A DNA stretch of 64,000 nt from JBGTSJ01 sp041940305 (GTDB taxonomy: Bacteria; Planctomycetota; Planctomycetia; Planctomycetales; Planctomycetaceae): NCBI GenBank assembly GCA_041940305.1, contig JBGTSJ010000010.1, positions 124,001-188,000 of the forward strand. Direction: 5' to 3'. A program made the translations under genes and the position numbers. Every line of letters begins with the position of its first letter. Position 1 is the stretch's first letter. Positions 25,686 through 34,171 of this stretch are shown piece after piece. The notes under the pieces were generated by a model. That model made no database searches and was not told where the DNA came from. It worked only from the letters and a program-made list of their open reading frames with translations.

Positions 25686-27562
25686 AGATCTGGTACAACA
25701 AGATCCACGACAGCCGCCGCTCGATGATCGAAGTGGCCGATGATACGGAAGTCTCCATCGGGCGCGAGCCGGGCAACACGCTCGTCCTCAAGAGCCCGCT
25801 GGTCTCGAAACGGCAGGCCGTCGTCAACCGCGACAACGGCACACTCAAGCTCACGAACGTCGGCATCAACAGCTGCATGGTCGGGGACGATGAGGTCCTC
25901 GGCGGGGAGACGCGCGAGTTCCCCATTGGTCAGACGATCCGCATCTGGCCGTACACCGTCAATTTCGAGCTGGAGGAGGCCGCGCCCATCACGCGGCATC
26001 AGCTGGAGTCCCATCTCCGCTCGCTGATGTCGGACCTCGAATCGCGCGTCCACCGCAAGCTGCTCGAGCGGTTCGACCTGTATGAGCTGGAGAGTAATCA
26101 GCTCGGCAACAAGGAGAGCATACTCCTGCTGGAGCGGCACATTGAGGACGTCTGCCGCGAGATGCGGCTGTTCTCGGAACAGAACGACGCCCTGCTCGAA
26201 GAGCTGATCGGCCTCAACCTCCGCGACTACGTCATCAACCAGCTCATCCTCGAAAGCGACGACGAGCGCTTCCGCACCAACCATCTCACCTGGAACGAGT
26301 TCGACGTCCCCGCCACCCTCGTCCCGGAGCGCGAGACCGAACTGCAGAACCTGCTGCACTTCACCGCCGAGCGGCTGAAGCTCAGCGAGCAGCCCGACCT
26401 CAGCGGCAAGATCCGGCAGACCGAAGCCCACTTCCCCGAGGTGTTCCCGCTCGTCCGCCCGCACCTCCATAAGGAGCTGCGCCGCTATCTCATTCTCCGC
26501 AGCCTGAAGAAAGACCTGAAGGACACGGTCTTCGGCTTCGGCCCGCTGCAGGACCTGCTCCGCGCGCCGACCATTACCGAGATCATGGTCGTCCAGAGCG
26601 ACCAGATCTATGTCGAACGCGACGGCACGGTCGAACTCTCCGGCCGGCGGTTCATTTCCGACAAGGTGACTGAGTCCATCATCGAGCGCATCGTGGCCCA
26701 AGTCGGCCGCCGCATCGACAAGAGCCAGCCACTCGTCGACGCCCGCCTCCCCGACGGCAGCCGCGTCAACGCCATCATCCCGCCGCTCGCCGTGCGCGGA
26801 CCCTGCCTCACGATCCGGAAATTTCCGGCGTACCGATTCACGATGGACGACCTGATCGAGCTCGGCTCGATGACCCCCGCGGCCGCCATGTTCCTGCGAG
26901 CCTGTGTCGTCGATCGCCGCAACGTCCTCGTCTCCGGCGGCACCGGCACCGGCAAGACGACCATGCTCAACGTCCTCTCCGGTTTCATCCCGCATCGGGA
27001 CCGGATCATCACCATCGAAGACACGCAGGAGCTGCAGCTGCATCAGGATCACGTCGTCACGCTCGAGACCAAGCCCGCCAACGTCGAAGGGGCCGGCGAG
27101 TACACCATCCGCGATCTTGTCCGCAACGCCCTCCGGATGCGGCCCGACCGCATCATCGTCGGAGAATGCCGCGGCGGCGAAGCGCTCGACATGCTTCAGG
27201 CCATGAACACCGGCCACGACGGCTCCATGACCACTGTCCACGCCAACAGTTCCGAAGAGGTCATCAAGCGGCTCGAAGTGCTCGTCCTGATGGCGGTCGA
27301 CCTGCCGGTCGTCTCCATCCACCGCCAGATCGCCTCGGCGCTCGACGTCATCGTGCAGATCTCGCGCAAGCCCGGCGGCAAGCGCGTCGTCACGCAAGTT
27401 TCCGAAGTCGCCGGCTACGACGGCGACCGCAAGGAACTTGTCCTGCACGACATCTTCAATTACCGCAATGGCGAGGCGTTGCTGCCGACCGGCTACATGC
27501 CGACCTTCATCGACGCCCTGATGGAAAAGGAACTGCTTAAGCTGGAGTTCCTGTATGGTTAA
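25682..27562 (+). CDS. FHA-CpaF fusion, Tad secretion ATPase
   Basis: This 626-residue protein joins an N-terminal FHA domain (about residues 10-95, with VSIGREPGN and SKRQAVV) to a CpaF-type secretion ATPase. The ATPase part has an N-terminal helical region (about 105-280), RILP-like GPCLTIRKF near residue 377, Walker A SGGTGTGKTT near residue 420, Walker B around RIIVGECRGGEALDM near 490 with the catalytic Glu, and the HAN of VHANSSEEV near 520. CpaF powers pilus or adhesin extrusion. The FHA head implies control by a phosphoprotein. Its start overlaps the ankyrin gene by four bases (ATGA). Confidence 0.93.
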   Translation: MKIWYNKIHDSRRSMIEVADDTEVSIGREPGNTLVLKSPLVSKRQAVVNRDNGTLKLTNVGINSCMVGDDEVLGGETREFPIGQTIRIWPYTVNFELEEAAPITRHQLESHLRSLMSDLESRVHRKLLERFDLYELESNQLGNKESILLLERHIEDVCREMRLFSEQNDALLEELIGLNLRDYVINQLILESDDERFRTNHLTWNEFDVPATLVPERETELQNLLHFTAERLKLSEQPDLSGKIRQTEAHFPEVFPLVRPHLHKELRRYLILRSLKKDLKDTVFGFGPLQDLLRAPTITEIMVVQSDQIYVERDGTVELSGRRFISDKVTESIIERIVAQVGRRIDKSQPLVDARLPDGSRVNAIIPPLAVRGPCLTIRKFPAYRFTMDDLIELGSMTPAAAMFLRACVVDRRNVLVSGGTGTGKTTMLNVLSGFIPHRDRIITIEDTQELQLHQDHVVTLETKPANVEGAGEYTIRDLVRNALRMRPDRIIVGECRGGEALDMLQAMNTGHDGSMTTVHANSSEEVIKRLEVLVLMAVDLPVVSIHRQIASALDVIVQISRKPGGKRVVTQVSEVAGYDGDRKELVLHDIFNYRNGEALLPTGYMPTFIDALMEKELLKLEFLYG

Positions 27563-27698
27563 CAGTTCACAGTGGACAGTTTACAGTGAAAGAGGAGACG
27601 CGTTGATGAATGTGAACGCGTGCGCAGTCGATTGAAGGTGTGATCATTGGGGGCCGAAGTCATGGTGTATGATCCAACTGAAAACTGACAACAGTTAG
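27561..27698. repeat. Word-type repeats CACAGTGGACAGTTTACAGTG and CTGAAAACTGACAAC
   Basis: Between the ATPase stop (27562) and the next start, the spacer is AT-richer. It begins with the word set AACAGTTCACAGTGGACAG and on into TTTACAGTG (27561-27588), and has AACTGAAAACTGACAACAG (27675-27693) near the far end. Such near-tandem words of 7-9 bases are dispersed features of planctomycete-type spacers as far as I know. No gene is seen between them. Confidence 0.5.
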
Positions 27699-27712
27699 CT
27701 GAAAAGTTCTCA

Positions 27713-29188
27713 ATGACTGCCCTTGAAGAATTAACAAAGCTAGTCCTGTCTGCCGAGATCGATGCCCGCTCGGGAGAACTGAAATCGAAACTTGACGCCG
27801 CGTTCGGGGACCTCCGCCAGGCGGAGGAGCGGCACCGCATAGCCCAGCAGCGATTGACGGAAGTCCGCGACCGCAGGGCGCCGCAGTTGGAACAGGCTCG
27901 GGCCAGCGAGCAGCAGTTGCGGGAACTCTCTCTCAAGGCGGCCCGACTCCAGGCCCATCTCGACCGCAATCAGGTCGAAGCCCTCCTGGTCAAAGCCAAG
28001 CAGGATGCCGCCGCACTGCTCAAGGAAGCCACGCAGGAACTCACGGCCGCCCAGCAGGAAGAGCGCGACTCGCTTGAGCACCTCAAGACCGTCACGACCG
28101 AGTACCAATCCGTCCGCGCCGAGTACGATCGACTGATCCCCGCAGCCGATGCCGAACTCGACGGCGACGACGTCCTCCGCCGCGCCGAGGAACTCTTCCC
28201 TTCCGGCCGGCTCCGCGCGCTGGAGCGTGCGATCGGACACGCCTCGACGCGGTTCGGGTCAGTCCCGCAGAACGAGCAGTATTACCAGATGATGGTCTGG
28301 ATCGGACGCGTCCGCCGGCTGCAGCAGGAAGAACTCACGGAGGACGAGCAGCGGCGTTGCCGGTTCCTGTTTGGCGAACTGGTGGGACTATCCCGCACGC
28401 ATCAGCCGGGTTACATCGAAGCATTCCGCCAGGAGTTCATCACCGACTGGGACGAGTACGTCGCAGAAGCCGACCGCTGCCTGCGGCAGCTCGTCGAAGC
28501 CCGCGAAAAGCTGGAGGCGCAGCGGCGGAGCCAGGAGGAAGAGCAGGAGCGCAAGGAAGAGGAGCGCGAACTCGCCCGGCAGGAAGCGGCTGGCACGATC
28601 CAGAAACTGCGCGCCGTGATGCTGGAGCACAACCTGCCCGAAGAAGGGGCCGAGGAGTTCTGCGAGGCGCTGCGGGGCCTCAAGGGAGTCGCCGCCTCGG
28701 ACCCTGAATTGCTCGACATGATCCTGCCGTATCGCGACCTGCTCACCGAGGGGAGCGAGTTCCGAGCGCTGCGCCGTAACCTCCAGAAGCTGATGGAGGA
28801 GAACGAAGCGCCTGCGGGACCCGATATCAGCGACCTCGACGACCTGCTCGCCGTCACCGCAGGGAAGCGGGCCGTGATGATCGGCGGGGCGCGCCGCGAG
28901 GACGTGCGACGCCAGCTCGAACAGCTGTTCCAGTTCAAGCGGCTGGAGTGGGAGGACTACGAGCGCACCCAATCCGCAAAGCTCGACTCCCTCGAACAGA
29001 GCGTGAAAGCCGGAGGCGTGGACCTGATCCTGATCCTCAAGAGCTTCGTCCATCACCACGTCAGTGAGCAGCTTCGCCCCGTCTGCCAGCGCAACAACGT
29101 CCCCTGCCTGATGGTGGACCGAGGCTACGGCGCCGCCCAGATCGCCGAAACCCTCCGCCAAGGCTTCCTCTCCGCCGAACGCACCTGA
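27713..29188 (+). CDS. Coiled-coil protein with DUF2325-like C-terminus
   Basis: The 491-residue product begins with a long charged heptad region (about residues 1-140) rich in Glu, Leu and Arg. A conserved middle domain follows (about 150-250, e.g. PQNEQYYQMMVWIGRVRRLQ). Further helices carry a run of EEE/KEEE. The C-terminal domain, about residues 385-485, contains MIGGARREDVRRQLEQ and IVLKSFVHHHVSEQL-type segments: a strand with Gly-Gly, an ILKSFVHHHVS helix start and a VPCLMVDRGYG strand. This is the pattern of DUF2325. It is not a known Tad component, yet lies between the ATPase and TadB genes, so a structural or regulatory part is likely. Confidence 0.8.
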   Translation: MTALEELTKLVLSAEIDARSGELKSKLDAAFGDLRQAEERHRIAQQRLTEVRDRRAPQLEQARASEQQLRELSLKAARLQAHLDRNQVEALLVKAKQDAAALLKEATQELTAAQQEERDSLEHLKTVTTEYQSVRAEYDRLIPAADAELDGDDVLRRAEELFPSGRLRALERAIGHASTRFGSVPQNEQYYQMMVWIGRVRRLQQEELTEDEQRRCRFLFGELVGLSRTHQPGYIEAFRQEFITDWDEYVAEADRCLRQLVEAREKLEAQRRSQEEEQERKEEERELARQEAAGTIQKLRAVMLEHNLPEEGAEEFCEALRGLKGVAASDPELLDMILPYRDLLTEGSEFRALRRNLQKLMEENEAPAGPDISDLDDLLAVTAGKRAVMIGGARREDVRRQLEQLFQFKRLEWEDYERTQSAKLDSLEQSVKAGGVDLILILKSFVHHHVSEQLRPVCQRNNVPCLMVDRGYGAAQIAETLRQGFLSAERT

Positions 29189-29195
29189 CCCGCTC

Positions 29196-29244
29196 ACTAC
29201 CCACTACCCACTACCCTCTGACCTCTGACCTCTGACCTCTGACC
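29196..29244 (+). repeat. Tandem heptamer array: ACTACCC x3 and TCTGACC x4
   Basis: Seven-base units repeat exactly: ACTACCC three times (29196-29216), then TCTGACC four times (29217-29244). The array ends seven bases before the TadB-like start and contains no Shine-Dalgarno sequence. It resembles the word-like repeats at 27561-27698 and the heptamers inside the cytochrome gene at 39399-39419. Confidence 0.85.
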
Positions 29245-29250
29245 CGGTCC

Positions 29251-30099
29251 ATGCCCGAAGTCGCCATCCTCGCCAGCGTCCTCGTCGGAGTCGCATTGGG
29301 GATGTGTGCCTACGCCGGCGGCGACTACTTCTCCAGGGCGTTCGCGTTCGTCGAGACCGACTTCTCCGACAAGCTCCGCCGCATGCGCGTCCGGCCTCGC
29401 AATCTGCGGGCCATTCTCATCTGCTGGCTGGCGGTGACCGGGGCCGTCTCGATCGTGATGTGGATCGTCCTCGGCCTCCCCGTCATCGGCCTGCTCGTCG
29501 GCTGCCTCATCTTCTGCCTCCCCTGGTTCATCCTCCGCCGCATGGCCGAGAAGCGCAAGGAGCAGATCGAAGACCAGCTCGCCGACTCAATGGTCTCGCT
29601 TTCCAGCGCCATCCGCGCCGGCCTCTCGCTCGCCCAGTCGATGGAGATCCTCGCCAAGCAGTCCCCCGCCCCCATCTGCCAGGAGTTCCAGCAGATCTAC
29701 GGCGAGTACCAGATGGGCAAGACGCTCGAGACCTGCCTCGTCGAAGCCAAGGCCCGGCTGCAGAGCGAGAACTTCTCACTGTTCGCGGCCGCGATGGACG
29801 CCAGCCGCCAGAGCGGCGGACGCCTGAACGAGACCATCGAGCGCATCGCCCATTCCGTCCGCGAACTGCAGCGGCTGGAGCGGAAGATCCGCGCCGAAAC
29901 CGCCCAGGCCCGCACCTCCGCGGTCTACATGGCGATGGCCCCCGGCGCGATCCTGCTGCTCTACTACTTCGGCTTCGACCCCGAGAGCACGTCCAAGCTC
30001 TTCACCGAAGTCCCCGGCCAGCTGATGCTCTCCATCGCCGCCATCCTCAACATCGTCGCCTACTTCTGGGCCCGGCGGATTCTGAACCCCGAAATCTGA
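29251..30099 (+). CDS. TadB-like type II secretion F-domain protein
   Basis: The 282-residue protein has membrane helices at about residues 6-22, 53-73 and 77-91 and two at the C-terminus (about 224-240 and 254-272). Between them is the T2SSF cytoplasmic core: QIEDQLADSMVSLSSAIRAG (the family's IxxALxxLANLLRAG-type segment), SLAQSMEILAKQSPAPICQE and ASRQSGGRLNETIERIAHSV. TadB forms the inner-membrane platform for the CpaF ATPase. No second platform gene (TadC), secretin, pilin or prepilin peptidase follows, so the rest of the machine must lie elsewhere. Confidence 0.9.
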   Translation: MPEVAILASVLVGVALGMCAYAGGDYFSRAFAFVETDFSDKLRRMRVRPRNLRAILICWLAVTGAVSIVMWIVLGLPVIGLLVGCLIFCLPWFILRRMAEKRKEQIEDQLADSMVSLSSAIRAGLSLAQSMEILAKQSPAPICQEFQQIYGEYQMGKTLETCLVEAKARLQSENFSLFAAAMDASRQSGGRLNETIERIAHSVRELQRLERKIRAETAQARTSAVYMAMAPGAILLLYYFGFDPESTSKLFTEVPGQLMLSIAAILNIVAYFWARRILNPEI

Positions 30100-30176
30100 C
30101 CCCAAGAGCCGCGACCGGCAGGGAGCGGCCCCGCAAGACGTAGTCGACGGAACCCGCGTGCAATCATTGGCGAGTC

Positions 30177-31007
30177 CTACGCCAGCGAACGGCTCTGCCG
30201 CCGGTACTCCGCTGCCAGCAGGTCTTCCAGAAACTGCAGCCGATCGGTGCGCAGCGGCGCCTCGGTCTTCAGCCGGCGGGCCAGCGGATCGAGAATCGTG
30301 TCCAGCAGGGATTCCAGTTGCCGCGGCGGCACGTCGTCCCAGCGGTCCAGGATCTGTTCGACCGCTTCATAATCGACCGGCCGCAATCGTTTGAGCGCCG
30401 TGGCATCAAAGCGGAACCGGGCATCCGCGGCATTGCGGCCGGCGAGTTCCTCCCGCACCCGGCACAAGGGCGCAGGCCGATCGAACACCACCAGCGTCCC
30501 CGCCACCATGTCCCCCAGTCGCTGCCCGAGCCGCGACAGCACCGGCACGATCCACAGCAGTTGGAAGTGATCGAGTATCCGGAACACGTTGCGGACGAAG
30601 ATGCTGACCGGGTCCAGCGCGAACCCGTTCGCCTTCACGACGCGCAGGCCGATGTGCCGCTTCCCGATCGTCTGTCCGCGCAGAAACAGCTCGGTGCTGG
30701 TGAAGTACACCAGGCTGCTGAACGCCCAGAACAGCATGCCGATGCCGACAAAGATCAGGATCAGTTCCTGTTGCGCGTCGAGGTCCGTCTGCGACTCCTC
30801 GAGCTTGTCCCCCATCGACTCCAGAAACTGATCCACCGCCCCGCCAACAAACGCGCCGACGATCAGCAGTCCGAAGAACAGGAAAATGCCGACCAGGATG
30901 ACTATGATCTGGTCGATCAGCCACGCGATAAAGCGGTGCCCCAGCCCCGCCGGCTGGTAGCTGATCTGGACATTCTCCGGAGTCTCAAACTGAATGCCGG
31001 CGGACAT
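30177..31007 (-). CDS. RDD-family membrane protein
   Basis: The 276-residue product carries the RDD domain in its first half: GLGHRFIAWLIDQIIVILV (the Arg and Asp-Asp-type positions), two further helices, the segment SSLVYFTSTELFLRGQTIGKR and HIGLRVVKANG. The C-terminal 110 residues are soluble and Arg- and Leu-rich. RDD proteins are multi-pass membrane proteins, some with sodium/proton antiport activity. It is divergent from a SpoIIM-type gene, a pairing found in clusters that also hold MoxR and DUF58 genes; those are not seen here. Confidence 0.88.
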   Translation of the reverse strand: MSAGIQFETPENVQISYQPAGLGHRFIAWLIDQIIVILVGIFLFFGLLIVGAFVGGAVDQFLESMGDKLEESQTDLDAQQELILIFVGIGMLFWAFSSLVYFTSTELFLRGQTIGKRHIGLRVVKANGFALDPVSIFVRNVFRILDHFQLLWIVPVLSRLGQRLGDMVAGTLVVFDRPAPLCRVREELAGRNAADARFRFDATALKRLRPVDYEAVEQILDRWDDVPPRQLESLLDTILDPLARRLKTEAPLRTDRLQFLEDLLAAEYRRQSRSLA

Positions 31008-31078
31008 AAGCGATCGTGGTCAGTAAGCGGCAGCGGATGTTAAAGATCTGACGGATCCGCCCTGAATGACTCGTCTCT

Positions 31079-31115
31079 ATCCGCGAAAATCCGCCCGATC
31101 CGCGTCATCCGCGGC
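31079..31115. repeat. Degenerate tandem repeat ATCCGC(GN) x4 in a divergent promoter spacer
   Basis: The segment ATCCGCGAAA, ATCCGCCCG, ATCCGCGTC, ATCCGCGGC has four units of 9-10 bases. It lies between the divergent RDD and SpoIIM-like genes, where promoters should be. The same word also appears as GGATCCGCCC at 31053-31062. Confidence 0.55.
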
Positions 31116-31141
31116 CCCTTTGAATTGATCCCCGGCCAAGT

Positions 31142-32158
31142 ATGAGCAGTTTCATAGCGCGGAACAAGCCGGACTGGGACGAGCTGGAATTCCTCGTCCG
31201 CAAGGCCCGGCGCTCCCTCCGCAACCTGTCGCCCGAGGAACTGCAGCGGCTGGACGTCCTCTATCGGCGGGCGACGATTCACCTCGCGCGCGCTGCCAGC
31301 CGCACCACCGACCAGCAACTGGTCGGCTACCTCAACGGCCTCACAGCGGCCGCTCACAGCCTGATCTATCTCCCTCCGCGGCGATCCATCTTCACCGGCA
31401 TCCTGCGCTTCATCGTGGAGGGCTTCGCCCGTTCGATTGCCCGCAATCTCCGCCTCCACACGATCTCGGCCGGCCTGCTGATCGGCGGCGCTCTGCTCGC
31501 CTACTACCTGTCGGTCACCGATCCGATGGCTGCCTACGCCCTCTCCATGCCGGGTGACCCGCGGCAGCCCGGCGCGACGCGCGAGCAACTCGAAGAAATC
31601 CTCCGCAGCGGTCGCGACCAGGGAGGCGGCGAGAAGTTCGCATTCGCCTCGTTCCTGTTCCAGCACAACCTGCAGGTCGGCATGCTCTCGATGGCCTCCG
31701 GCGTGCTCGCCGGCGTCCCCACGATCATCCTCATGATCTACAACGGCATGATTCTCGGCGCCTTCATGGCGGTGCACCATCAGGCCGGCGTCGGCACCGA
31801 AGCCTGGGCCTGGATCCTCCCGCACGGAGTAACGGAGATCGGCGCCATCATCCTCTGCGGCGGCGTGGGGCTGATGCTCGGCCAGTCCGTGATCCGCCCC
31901 GGCATGCTCTCCCGGGCCGACAGCCTGCGCCGAGCCGGCATGGAGGCCGCCCGCACCATCGTCGGCGTCGGCGGCATGCTCGTCGCGGCCGCCATCATCG
32001 AAAGCTACCTGCGGCAGAGCCACCTCTCGACGACCGCCCGCTTCACGTTCGCCGGCGGCTCGGCCTTGTTCTGGCTGTTGTACATCACTTTCGGCGTTGT
32101 CCGCGAACGCACCGAACAAGCCCGCACCAGCATTGCGGAACCGACACCGGCCGCTTGA
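31142..32158 (+). CDS. Stage II sporulation M-like membrane protein
   Basis: The 338-residue product has a soluble helical N-terminus (about 1-100) and then five to six membrane helices. The family segments are SFLFQHNLQVGMLSMASGVL with GVPTIILMIYNGMILG (about residues 175-215) and LPHGVTEIGAIILCGGVGL (about 225-247). Despite the name, SpoIIM-type (DUF95) proteins occur widely in non-spore-formers and have an unknown membrane role. Its divergence from the RDD gene fits known neighbourhoods. Confidence 0.88.
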   Translation: MSSFIARNKPDWDELEFLVRKARRSLRNLSPEELQRLDVLYRRATIHLARAASRTTDQQLVGYLNGLTAAAHSLIYLPPRRSIFTGILRFIVEGFARSIARNLRLHTISAGLLIGGALLAYYLSVTDPMAAYALSMPGDPRQPGATREQLEEILRSGRDQGGGEKFAFASFLFQHNLQVGMLSMASGVLAGVPTIILMIYNGMILGAFMAVHHQAGVGTEAWAWILPHGVTEIGAIILCGGVGLMLGQSVIRPGMLSRADSLRRAGMEAARTIVGVGGMLVAAAIIESYLRQSHLSTTARFTFAGGSALFWLLYITFGVVRERTEQARTSIAEPTPAA

Positions 32159-32163
32159 AGCGC

Positions 32164-33255
32164 TCACCACGGAGGCAGCAGCCGCCGCGTTCCGTGCGCA
32201 AGCACAACGCACAGGAACGCCACGTTTCGCAGCAGGACGCCCCCCGCCGGCAGTGACGGAGGCCGGCCCGGATTTCCTTCTTCAAGCGATTCGGCAAGTT
32301 GCTCGGCCAGTCGCTGCATCCATTCCGCTGTGCGCGGCCACTCCAGCAGGCCCGACAGCCAGTCAGCGGGGACGCCGCTCCGTCCGACGCCGGCCCCCAG
32401 GATGCCGCCGACGATGGCGGCTGTCGTGTCCGTATCGCCGCCGCATTGAATCACCGCCGCCACCGCCTGCCGCAGATCGCCAGGATGGCTCAGCCAGGCA
32501 TGCAGGACGATCGGCGTCGTGTGCAGGACGAATCCGGAGACGCCGCGCTCAAGTCCCAGGTCGGCTGCATAATCCAGCGTCGATTGACCGCGTGACGCGC
32601 TCTCGATCGTGCGCCGGGTCAACTCGACGATCTCTGGCGAGTGTGGCAAAAGGTGCGCGATGACGGAGTCGAGGTAGCGTTCCGCATCAGGATGATCACT
32701 TCGCGCCGCCTCCCGGGCCGCAAGTGCGACCGCGAGCCCACACCACTCGGCGCGGGGATCGGTGTGGGTGATGCGCGTGGAGTCGCGCACGAGCCGCACC
32801 AGTTCTGCGTCATCATGAACCGCCGCCCCCAGCAGCGGAGCTCGCATGAGCGGGCCATTGCCGGCGGAACGCACGCCGGAACGCTCGGGAGCGAAACCAC
32901 ACCAGAGTCTCAAAATGGAGACAGCCGTGGCGCAGCCTGTTCCTGCAGGAAGCATCAGCAGCCACCATCGCAGCCGCCGGGCCAGATCCGCCTGAAAGCA
33001 TTCCGGACGGTTGGCCGTCGCGATCAGTGCCTGAGCGACGATACACGCATGCTCGGTGTCATCGGACACCATGCCGCGCCCAAAGACGAATCGATGTCGG
33101 AGGGGAGCCCTCAACCGCCGAAGCACGCGCCGCCGCGAAAGCCCCTCGTAAGGCAGACCGATCGCATCCCCGACAGCAGTTCCCAATAGAGATCCTGCAA
33201 GACGGTCTCCGAGAACGCTGGTCGGCTCCCGGACCGTCTCGGGCTCAGAGATCAT
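32164..33255 (-). CDS. ADP-ribosylglycohydrolase-family protein
   Basis: The 363-residue protein has the DraG/ARH layout. It starts with RLAGSLLGTAVGDAIGLPYEG, has the first metal-ligand motif MVSDDTEHA near residue 62, and a late ligand motif QCGGDTDTTAAIVGGILGA near residue 268. These pairs of Asp and Thr bind the two magnesium ions that cleave ADP-ribose from proteins or small molecules. The start overlaps the stop of the upstream TPR gene as ATGA (33252-33255), so it is translated with it. A substrate for this enzyme and an ADP-ribosyltransferase are not seen in the window. Confidence 0.9.
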   Translation of the reverse strand: MISEPETVREPTSVLGDRLAGSLLGTAVGDAIGLPYEGLSRRRVLRRLRAPLRHRFVFGRGMVSDDTEHACIVAQALIATANRPECFQADLARRLRWWLLMLPAGTGCATAVSILRLWCGFAPERSGVRSAGNGPLMRAPLLGAAVHDDAELVRLVRDSTRITHTDPRAEWCGLAVALAAREAARSDHPDAERYLDSVIAHLLPHSPEIVELTRRTIESASRGQSTLDYAADLGLERGVSGFVLHTTPIVLHAWLSHPGDLRQAVAAVIQCGGDTDTTAAIVGGILGAGVGRSGVPADWLSGLLEWPRTAEWMQRLAEQLAESLEEGNPGRPPSLPAGGVLLRNVAFLCVVLAHGTRRLLPPW

Positions 33256-34052
33256 TCCTTTGGGTCCGGCTCAGTCTTCTTCTGCTCGCGTTCCAGCAGA
33301 TCGTAATGCAGCCCGGCGACCCGCCACATGTAGTGCGGGCCGTAACCGGCGCTCTTCCCCCATTTGTTACGACTGGCCCGTTCCAGATGTGGGCGCGCCT
33401 CCTCCGGTTTCTCCTCGACCGCATAGTTCAGCCCGATGTACAGCTCGGCGTAGAACAGCCGCTTGTCCCGTTCCGCGTCGCTGATGTCGGCGTCGGCAAT
33501 ATTCTGCAGAATCTGCTCCGGCGTGATGTCCCCCGCGAACAGCCGGTACACATCCGGGAATGGCTCGCGGTCGTCCTTCTCGTACTTCAGGAGTCCTTCA
33601 CGCGCCCGTTCGAGATCGTACACCTGCACCTGCGACAGAAACCGCCAGATGCCGTTCTCGCGATCGACGTTGTCGAACGAGTGATACCTTTCAAACTGCC
33701 CGGCGGCCTGTTCGTATTGTCCCGCATAGAAGTACGCAATCCCGCGGCGCCAGTGGGACGCGTCGAGCGCGGGCTGGAGCTCGACCATCCGGTCGTAGTC
33801 CGCCACTGCGTCTTCGAACCGGCCGAGAAACAACAGGACGTCGCCGCGCCGAGAGTAGAGTTCGACGTCGTCCGATTCGTCACCGATCCGACCGTTCAAC
33901 TCGTCCAGCCGCTCCTCCAGCGTCTGGCGGTCATCGGACCTCGCCGCGTCGCGGTCTTCGGCCGCATCGTCCTGCGCCATGGTGACGGAGCGTGCGGCCA
34001 CGAGGACGAGCAACGTCATGGCTAGTCCGAAATGGATTGGGAGATGCGGCAT
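33252..34052 (-). CDS. Secreted TPR-repeat protein
   Basis: From the ATG at 34052 the 266-residue product has a signal peptide (about residues 1-26, LAMTLLVLVAARSVTMAQ). It then has at least two to three clear TPR units (ELYSRRGDVLLFLGRFEDAV, YDRMVELQPALDASHWRRG and IAYFYAGQYEQAAGQFERYH) and further helical pairs, e.g. KRLFYAELYIGLNYAVEEKP. It is probably a periplasmic scaffold. The stop overlaps the ADP-ribosylglycohydrolase start by four bases. An upstream in-frame start at 34154 would put 34 non-signal residues first and is less likely. Confidence 0.85.
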   Translation of the reverse strand: MPHLPIHFGLAMTLLVLVAARSVTMAQDDAAEDRDAARSDDRQTLEERLDELNGRIGDESDDVELYSRRGDVLLFLGRFEDAVADYDRMVELQPALDASHWRRGIAYFYAGQYEQAAGQFERYHSFDNVDRENGIWRFLSQVQVYDLERAREGLLKYEKDDREPFPDVYRLFAGDITPEQILQNIADADISDAERDKRLFYAELYIGLNYAVEEKPEEARPHLERASRNKWGKSAGYGPHYMWRVAGLHYDLLEREQKKTEPDPKE

Positions 34053-34171
34053 GTTTGAGTGAATCCTGAGAGAGAACGCGGTCCACCCGCATGATAGCCC
34101 GTGGCAGCCCGGCGGAGCAGCGGCTAAGCTGCGCAGCGCCAACGAATTGACCACTCCACGGGAACGGCACG

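Noticed and set aside
25574..27448. 624-codon minus-strand frame over the FHA-CpaF gene
   Set aside because: The plus-strand gene has Walker motifs and coupled starts; the antisense product is low-complexity and lacks family features.
29196..29244. Heptamer array considered as a CRISPR-like repeat array
   Set aside because: Units are seven bases with no spacers and no cas genes nearby; it is a simple tandem repeat.
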